DNA of 64,000 bases from Diphasiastrum complanatum. Its lineage: Eukaryota > Streptophyta > Lycopodiopsida > Lycopodiales > Lycopodiaceae. Position numbers and translations under genes: made by a program. The notes beneath the pieces are model-generated. The model ran no database searches. It was not told the DNA's origin and saw nothing but the letters and a program-made list of their open reading frames with translations. Where the stretch lies: positions 1 to 64,000 of the forward strand of contig MU832601.1 in NCBI GenBank assembly GCA_029204225.1, in the 5' to 3' direction. Positions within the stretch are counted from its first letter, which is position 1; each line of letters starts with the position of its first letter. Positions 56,868 through 64,000 of this stretch are shown here, piece after piece.

Positions 56868-57411
56868 TCGTTGGATGTAACAAAGATGTGGATGAGATCA
56901 ATGCGAGGGTTGTTGAGCAGCTTCCGGGTGACGTTTCTACTTTTTATAGTGCCGATAGTGTTGTTGACTGTGAAGGCTCTAATGTCCACCCTGTAGAGTA
57001 TTTGAACAGCCTGCAACTGAGTGGGTGTCCTCCACATAAGTTGGTGCTGAAGATTGGGATGTTGTTACGATTGATAGCATCACACAAGGGATTGTGCAAT
57101 GGCATAAGATTGATCATCCTCAGATTGGGTAGATAGGGCATAACATATCGTTTGAATTGCAGAGGGTCCAATTTTCTATCAGAATAGCATTTGCCATGAC
57201 AATAAACAAAGCACAGGGGCAAACTATGGACACGATTGGACTGTATTTGCCTCGACTTGTGTTTAGTCATGGGCAGCTATATGTTGCACTTTCGAGATTG
57301 CGAAATGCAGCAAGTCTTCGTGTGCTGACTACTGACAAGGACAATCGATTTACGGATGTGGATGGAGTGGCGAGGTACACTCAGAACATTGTGTATTCAG
57401 AAGTGTCGTAG
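56868..57411 (+). pseudogene. Helitron/PIF1-type helicase, C-terminal end
   Basis: Sense frame: NKDVDEINARVVEQLPGD, YSADSVVDCEGSN, HPVEYLNSLQLSGCPPHKL, LKIG, then a break, HKGLCNGIRLIILRLG. After a TAG and frame change near 57125 it reads ISFELQRVQFSIRIAFAM, TINKAQGQTMDTIGLYLP and FSHGQLYVALSRLRNA. These are motifs V-VI of the Helitron RepHel helicase. The N-terminal helicase and Rep parts are missing. Confidence 0.88.
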
Positions 57412-58387
57412 TAGTAAGTTTGAAGTGATGTTTATGGTTTATGGTTTCGAGATGCAAGGTACAATAAGAGTTAGAATTGGAGTTAAACTTAGCATTTGGG
57501 ATGTAGGGTAGAGTTAGAGTTAGTTAGAGTTAGAGTTAGAGTTAAAGTAGGAGTTAGATTTGGAGAGAAAATCTGTCAAATTTTGTACACTGAGAAGGGT
57601 GTGTAGAAGGAGGTTCTTGGATATAGTCAAGACTTTGAGTTTAGTATTTGATTTGACATAAAGCTTATACTAACACTGTGTTTCTTTTTTGTAGATTTTG
57701 TCAAGCAGGCTGTTGGAACGAGCGAGTATCTTCATTCCAACTTGCTATTGACTATGTTTTAGGTAATTGCGTTAAGTTAATGAGTGTGTATATTTTTGCA
57801 GATGGTGAAGATCATTGTCAATCGATGAACGTTTGTGCGAGACTTTATGGAGCTTTTTGTTTTGCACGATGGCGAACACATCTGCACAATTATTTGGTTA
57901 TTGCAGCTATACACGGAGTTTTTAAAGGATTTACAAGATGTCGGATATTGATTCCACGAGAACACCATATGTTATTAGATGTGGATTTGTTAGTACAAAA
58001 TCTAACATACATTTATAGAGCAGTATTGGTTGTAGATATTATTGATGCGTCACAGATGATAGATACCTTGGTGTGCTCCCAAGGCTTTTGGATGTGATTT
58101 GTGGGAAGAATTTTTTGAGAATTATTGAGTTTTTAAATAAAAATAAAATAGATTTATTTTTTTAAATTTTATGTATGTGGTATGTCTTCCTTTCTTGATT
58201 GATTTGCACTTAAATAAATGTTGTACCCATACTAATGCATCTTTCACACATTTTTCATAGTGAATGTGTGGTTTTACATGTATTCTACACATAGAATGGC
58301 TTTACATGTTTGTACGCATAAATAGCTCAAAGTGGCTAATCTTTTGAAGTTTGCATTGCATGTGATTATAAACCACATATTAAAATT
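57412..58387. other. region downstream of the helicase, no certain feature
   Basis: It contains a GAGTTA hexamer run at about 57510-57545 and a 139-codon open frame (57678-58097) with no recognised domain. A Helitron 3' end (CTRR with a hairpin) is expected here but I cannot place it. Confidence 0.35.
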
Positions 58388-58409
58388 TTGAAATTCAGAG
58401 CATGTTCTT

Positions 58410-58585
58410 CTGAAATGTACGTACATTCTCACACATACACCTATATGTACACACATTCTCACACATACACATACATGTACACATTGCACATGCACATGCA
58501 TGTACAGACACATACATGTACACATGCACACATGCGTATACACATTCTCACACATACGCATACATGTACACATGCATACATAGAT
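58410..58585. repeat. imperfect CACATAC/CATGTACA minisatellite
   Basis: Alternating purine-pyrimidine units such as ATTCTCACACATACAC and ACATGTACAC recur about ten times. Confidence 0.88.
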
Positions 58586-58718
58586 GCGAGATCGGCCACC
58601 ATCCAAATCATCGGCCGCCACTAGATCGGCCTCCATTGCCTGTCAACGACGGGCACTCTTTACTAGTATATATAAATATATGTATGTATATATGTACAAT
58701 ATGTATATGTATGTATGT

Positions 58719-59306
<588 letters not shown>

Positions 59307-59310
<4 letters not shown>

Positions 59311-62300
59311 TAAGGCAATTGAAATGGAAATCGAAAAAGTGCACTATTTGATTCATGATTGCACTAATCTTATGTCATACTAGCATGCAAGGCATATGAC
59401 ATCAATTATGAAACGTCACTTCAATTTTTTTTAAACGTAAAATCTAGTTATACCAAAATATTCGCCATATCCATTGGTTTATGACAGATTTATCATAATG
59501 TATGCGTCTAACCACTCAAAACAATTATGGACTCATCCATGCATGTTAGAAACACTCATAGAATCACCATGTGACAAATTTCCAAAAGCACAATACCCTA
59601 AAGCTAGAGAAAAGCGAACATGCATAAGAACCATTTGAATTTTTAGCAAATTTTACTCACAAAATAACAAAACTTCAGACGACTATAACTATAATGCACC
59701 AAATTGGTCACTATAAAGCCCATTATAGAGGGTAGGCATGTTTTTGAGATGACTGCCATGTCACTTTGCCATCGCTTAGCTCCACACATGAGAGTACAGA
59801 GAGTGCAAAGAATTTGTAGGAGGGCACACTTTTTTTAGAGGCATGTGTTGAAAAACGCCCAATTGCTATGCATGCAGTCCAAGAGGCTTTACCAATAATC
59901 TGTAATAGTCCATCGGACTTCTATGAAGCCTTCAATCAATTCCAAAGATGCAATATTAGGCTAAGAACAGAGGAAAAACCATGTATAGGAGGGCACACTA
60001 TCTTCAAACTTCGGAGACATGGAGCATAAGCCTCCGACAACCAAATAACAAGTCTAATAGCTTTTCAGGTAGTTCAAGAGAAATACTAAATAGGCTAGAT
60101 TGACTCCATCAGTGGTTCTCTTACAGATTTATCACAACAAATCACCAAAAAAAGCTTGAAAATAAGCAACTTTCAACTCTTTTTGGGTCTTCTACACCAT
60201 CTAGGATTGCATTATCTATTCCTACCTCTTGGAAAATTTCAGAAGATGTTGATAAACACTCATGCAAGATCTAAAAAGCAATTTACAATAGTATGCAATC
60301 AATTCCATGAAATAAACTTGCAAAAACCATCAATTTTGGCAATTTTTTTGGGATTTTCCTCTCCATAAAGCTGAATTCTACCTCATGCATCCACATAATG
60401 ATCACTTGGACTCAAATTAATCCCTGATAGCCATCAATTGTTCTGATTTTGCCAAATCATAGCTCTTACTATGCTTTTGTGGCCAAAAACCCTCACAAGC
60501 AATTTTTTGACTAAATCATAGTCTAGAACCGTAAAATCTTGTAAAATTTTGGCATGCAATCATTAATTCAGGAATTAATGGATCCTCAACAAAAGCTCAC
60601 TCGCTAGAAATTTAGATATACAACAAGTTATGAGAGATTCAAGCAAAAATTTAAAAATAGTCAAAAACTGGCTAATATCAGCCATACTCCATATGATTAT
60701 GATGAAGGTCGATACTCCATATTATCGACCATACTCCATATGATTATGAAGAAAGTCGATATTGATGGATCTTAACAACATGCAAGTGAAAATACTGAGA
60801 GAACACCCCTTGGAAGATTATTCCCCAACAGGAAGAGAAAACTGAATCGATCTCTACCAAAAAATTGGTGAAAAGTCTCAGAGCTCCAAATTCTTCGATC
60901 TTCGTAAGCCTTGCTCTGATACTATTATAAAGAAAAGCATCTCAAGATCCTGCTTACAAGACACACATTAAGGAACAACAATGGAGCAAAACCACCCAAC
61001 CAATATGGCTTATAAGAATTACTCCAAATCCTGAAATGTGAATGTTCTTAACAACCATTTGACATTCCATACATTAAGATGCTTATAAGAAATTTTCATA
61101 TCTCATTTGATACATGTTATTTATGTTTTCTATCATAGCAATGATTGTTATTGTTACTTGTACTAACATTTGTACAGTGAGTAGTAGGCCAAGCCTAGGG
61201 ACAGAGTGAATGGCTCCAAGATGTCAATGTGTGAGGTTTTATGTTTTCTAGCATAGCATTGTTATTGTTACTTGTACTAACATTTGTACATTGAGTAGTA
61301 GGCCAAGCCTAGGGACATAGTGAATGGCTCCAAGATGTCAATGTGTGAGGTTTTATGGGTTTGAGCTTGTGCCAAATTTTTATCAAATTCCAATCAATCT
61401 ACATGCATGACCCAAAATATATATACACTTATGACTATTTCATATGGCCCCAAAATTTACAAATTGCCTTTGACTTAGATATTTATTGTCTACGATACCC
61501 ATCATCCTTTGGGACGTCATTGTGGTTGCAACTTCAATTCTCTAATATAAAAGAAAGGTGAGCACCATCAATGATCTTCCTTGCTCTAATCATCATCAAC
61601 TCATGCTTGTATCTTTCCAATCATATATCTCCTTGTCATTCAAGGTAGTTTCTAATTATATCTCACCTTGTCATTGAACGTAGCCTAAAATAAACACAGT
61701 CCCATGCATACACCCTCGTACTTTGTGTTTTCTCCTAACGTCAAATATTAAATGTATTGGCAATGCGTTTTATGGTGTCTATTTTACCAAAGTAAAAATG
61801 ACCATAACATTATGGCTAGGTCATTAGGCCGAGCTCGTTGAACCTGATAAAAAGTCATTGAAAATATCTCTTCCATGTGTAAAGAATGCAAGGTCATCTC
61901 ATTTTTATGACTCAATTTTTTTACCAACCACACACTTGGACGGTAATATGCCATGAAATTTTTTCTATGGCTATTATAAGAGTGGTTTCACATGGATGCA
62001 AGGTAGGTGGAGAGGGGCTAAATTATATGTAGTGATTGGCGGATATTCAAGTGGAGCACCCATTTTTTACACAAAGGAGGAGTTTATCTTAGGTGGCATT
62101 GGTGGATGCCGCCGTTGGGCAAGTGATGTTGTGAGTGGTCTCCTTATTTGCCCTAGGGACTTTGTGGACCCATGGCTTGAGGCCCAATCAATGCTTAGCC
62201 TACTATATAAATTTAAAAATGTGTCAAAAGTGTGGCCTTCATCTAGTGGTGCCATGTGCAAGTACATGCTTTTCAAAGTGGGGAGTATGTATGATGCACT

Positions 62301-62950
62301 TTCCTATCTTTCATTCAATTTAACCATTAAAGATTTCCTTATGTTCATGTGCCATCCATAATCTTGCCACTAGAATTTCCTATGCCTTCTAAAAGATGAG
62401 AAAGAAGAGAGGAGATGTGGAAAGACGAGAAGAGAGGAGGATGGACTATATGCTTTGATATTGTCTCCATGTCAATTCTTGAAAGATGCAAAGTGTTTGA
62501 ATACTTTAAGGCACCTCAAAAGAAATGTACAAGTTCGGGAATGATCTTTCTAATGAAGTTTAGTGTGGTAAAACTCACTTGAAGTTACTCCAAGGGCGAG
62601 ATAGATGTAACTTTGAAAACTATGAGAACCACCCATCAAGGTCAGTAGCAATATCATCCTAACCTAATGGTTAAAGCAAGAATTTTCTTTGCTTTTTCTC
62701 GAAATGAAAATAAGATATAGACCATGTGGTAAAAGCTGACCGTTGATGTGCCTATGTATTGATTTTAGAAATAGCAAAATACATCTTATCAGATCATTAA
62801 TAAAAGGGGTGGAATTGTATATCACTCTAAAATCAGTTGAAATTTTTTTGAGGTAATCCTTGGTTGAAGGTTCCACTTGAAAAACCTTATCTGTCATGCA
62901 GTTTTTATATTGTATCTTTTATATGCTAATAATTGTAAATGTTATATAAT
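59307..62950. other. largely unassigned AT-rich intergenic sequence
   Basis: No recognised domain. A minus-strand TAGTATCAGAGCAAG near 60912 resembles an initiator-Met PBS with one change and may mark an old copia, but no LTR or gag supports it. Short duplicated CATACTCCATATGATTATGA strings lie at 60683 and 60729. A 121-codon plus-strand frame at 61996-62361 has no family I know. Confidence 0.4.
61121..61355. repeat. 118-bp tandem duplication
   Basis: TTATGTTTTCTAKCATAGCA through CAATGTGTGAGGTTTTATG is repeated at 61121-61238 and 61239-61355, about 95 percent identical by eye. Confidence 0.9.
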
Positions 62951-63022
62951 ATTTGACAATGCCTGTTTCTTGCTCAAAGAAGGAACATCGCAGAGGCATA
63001 TGTACAGGTTATCTGCTTAAAT

Positions 63023-63031
63023 ACACGTGTC
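63023..63031 (+). promoter_or_regulatory. G-box/ABRE (ACACGTGTC)
   Basis: A perfect ACACGTGT palindrome containing CACGTG overlaps the ABRE core ACGTGTC. It is about 390 bp upstream of the trihelix ATG and just after a TTAAATAC string that could act as a TATA element. bZIP or bHLH binding is plausible from the motif alone. Confidence 0.5.
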
Positions 63032-63128
63032 ACTAACTGATTCTGCCGAAATTCTTCGAGAATAATATCCTTACCGCGTGGGTCCTAGACAATGGGAGCA
63101 ACCGAGAAATTCCTCCTTTCAACGCGCG

Positions 63129-63134
<6 letters not shown>

Positions 63135-63172
<38 letters not shown>
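63135..63172. repeat. (CT)n microsatellite in the presumed 5' UTR
   Basis: About 38 bp of CT between GCGCGCGC and CGATCGAT. CT-rich tracts are common in plant 5' leaders. Confidence 0.95.
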
Positions 63173-63176
<4 letters not shown>

Positions 63177-63413
63177 CGATTGCGATCGCAAGCTCTTCTT
63201 TCTTCCTGTCGCTCACTGTCCCGTTCAACTGCTCCTCCGTTTCACTTTTTCAAATACCCACCTCAAGGTTATGAAAAACTACGAATTGCCTGGATCGGAA
63301 GGGTTCGGAGTTGCGTCTTTTCTGGATTGTTGAGTTGACTGATAATCCAGTGGAGTTTTTGATGGATCTTATGATTGAGGTCTCTGGGGACTGGTGCTGA
63401 AGAGGAGGAGAAG

Positions 63414-63976
63414 ATGCAGGCAGCAGGGCAGTATGGCCCCTCCGAGCTGCAGCAGTTCATGGTAGGCAGAGGCACCGGGCCTCATGCTCGCATGTTTTCT
63501 CTGGCTCATGATGTGGCCATGCCAACAGGAGGTGCCCATAGGCAGCATCAGCAGCAACAGCAACATCAGACGCAAGAACAAGTTCAAAACCATCAAACTC
63601 AAATTCAGCAGCCTCACCCACAGTCGCATCAACAACAATCTCAACCCAACCCACCACACCATATTCAATCTCAACAGCAGCTACAAAACTATCAGCAACA
63701 GCAGCAAGTGGATCAGCCACTTGAGCTCAGTTCCGATTCACCAGCTGAACCACATTCGCAGCCTAGTAGTCGCCCCTCTCAAAGATCATTCGAGCAGCTA
63801 ACTTCAACCAGAGACTCGCTTGCAAATGACGATGGTATGGAAGAAGATGAGAAAGGCAGTGGGGCTAATCGGTGGCCAAGAGAAGAATCTCTTGCTCTCA
63901 TAAAGATCCGAAGCGACATGGATTCTAGCTTCAAAGACTCTGGTCTGAAAGGACCTCTTTGGGAAGAAGTGTCACG
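63414..63976 (+). CDS. trihelix (GT-2/GTL1-like) transcription factor, exon 1
   Basis: The first ATG of the frame gives MQAAGQYGPSELQQFM. Residues about 45-110 are Gln/His-rich (low-complexity, activation-domain-like), followed by a Ser/Pro-rich stretch and an acidic EEDEKGSG. From about residue 151 the first trihelix DNA-binding domain begins: NRWPREESLALIKIRSDMD, then FKDSGLKGPLWEEVSR, with the conserved first two tryptophans. The frame stops at a CACG|GTAGAC donor (exon end 63976), in phase 2, inside the domain, where GT-2 family genes commonly have an intron. The rest, including the third Trp and any second trihelix, lies beyond the window. Members bind GT elements in nuclear promoters. 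Confidence 0.88.
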
Positions 63977-64000
63977 GTAGACATTTATCTGCTTATATGG

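Noticed and set aside
57509-57547. Interstitial telomere repeat
   Set aside because: The unit is GAGTTA, not the plant TTTAGGG.
60900-60930. A further copia element with PBS
   Set aside because: Only a PBS-like string with one mismatch is present; no LTR or gag supports it.

Overview
The window is nuclear DNA from a land plant with a large, repeat-rich genome. Plant signals are a trihelix (GT-2/GTL1-type) transcription factor, plant-type Ty1/copia and chromodomain Ty3/gypsy elements primed by initiator tRNA-Met or tRNA-Asp sites, hAT, CACTA, Helitron and LINE remains, and long GA/CT microsatellites. The sequence does not let me name the species. A fern or another large-genome lineage would fit, but that is inference.

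Two host genes are supported. The first is on the minus strand and spans 27831 to 3942. It has four phase-compatible exons for a 188-residue protein with a C-terminal membrane helix. Its second intron is about 22.3 kb and is packed with transposable elements. The second is the first exon of a trihelix gene at the right edge (63414-63976), with a CT-rich leader and a G-box/ABRE about 390 bp upstream of its ATG. A possible first exon at 37336 is much weaker.

Layout: 0-1.2 kb holds a direct repeat and a LINE endonuclease relic. 3.9-4.4 kb holds the 3' exons of the membrane-protein gene. 4.9-5.4 kb is a small TIR element. 5.8-16.3 kb is a decayed copia element (plus) whose 5' leader was split by a nearly complete chromovirus (6522-12939, minus). 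16.3-16.8 kb is a gypsy gag fragment. 17.8-21.5 kb is a rearranged hAT transposase gene carrying two further insertions. 24.3-26.5 kb is a scrambled tRNA-Asp-primed gypsy relic. 26.7-27.8 kb holds the 5' exons of the membrane-protein gene. 28.2-34.9 kb is a patchwork of three copia families. 35-37 kb holds hairpin repeats and a SINE. 38-39.5 kb holds a LINE 3' relic and a tandem array. 39.7-44 kb is a second gypsy relic. 44-54.2 kb holds two copia relics inserted in a tRNA-Asp-primed gypsy. 54.4-57.4 kb holds CACTA TNP2, a SET-like ORF and a Helitron helicase end. 58.4-59.3 kb is a large AT microsatellite. 59.3-63 kb is mostly unassigned.

The most unusual objects are two 144-bp elements (18509-18652 and 19446-19589, opposite orientation). 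Each has TG...CA ends and its own perfect 5-bp target-site duplication, so they look like solo LTRs or minimal TRIM-like elements. Each encloses a 72-nt tRNA-like cloverleaf with A- and B-box sequences. Insertion order can be read from target-site duplications: the hAT gene was hit by one 144-bp element and by an internally deleted gypsy (TSD TGCAT), and the second 144-bp element then landed in that gypsy's gag (TSD TGAAG).
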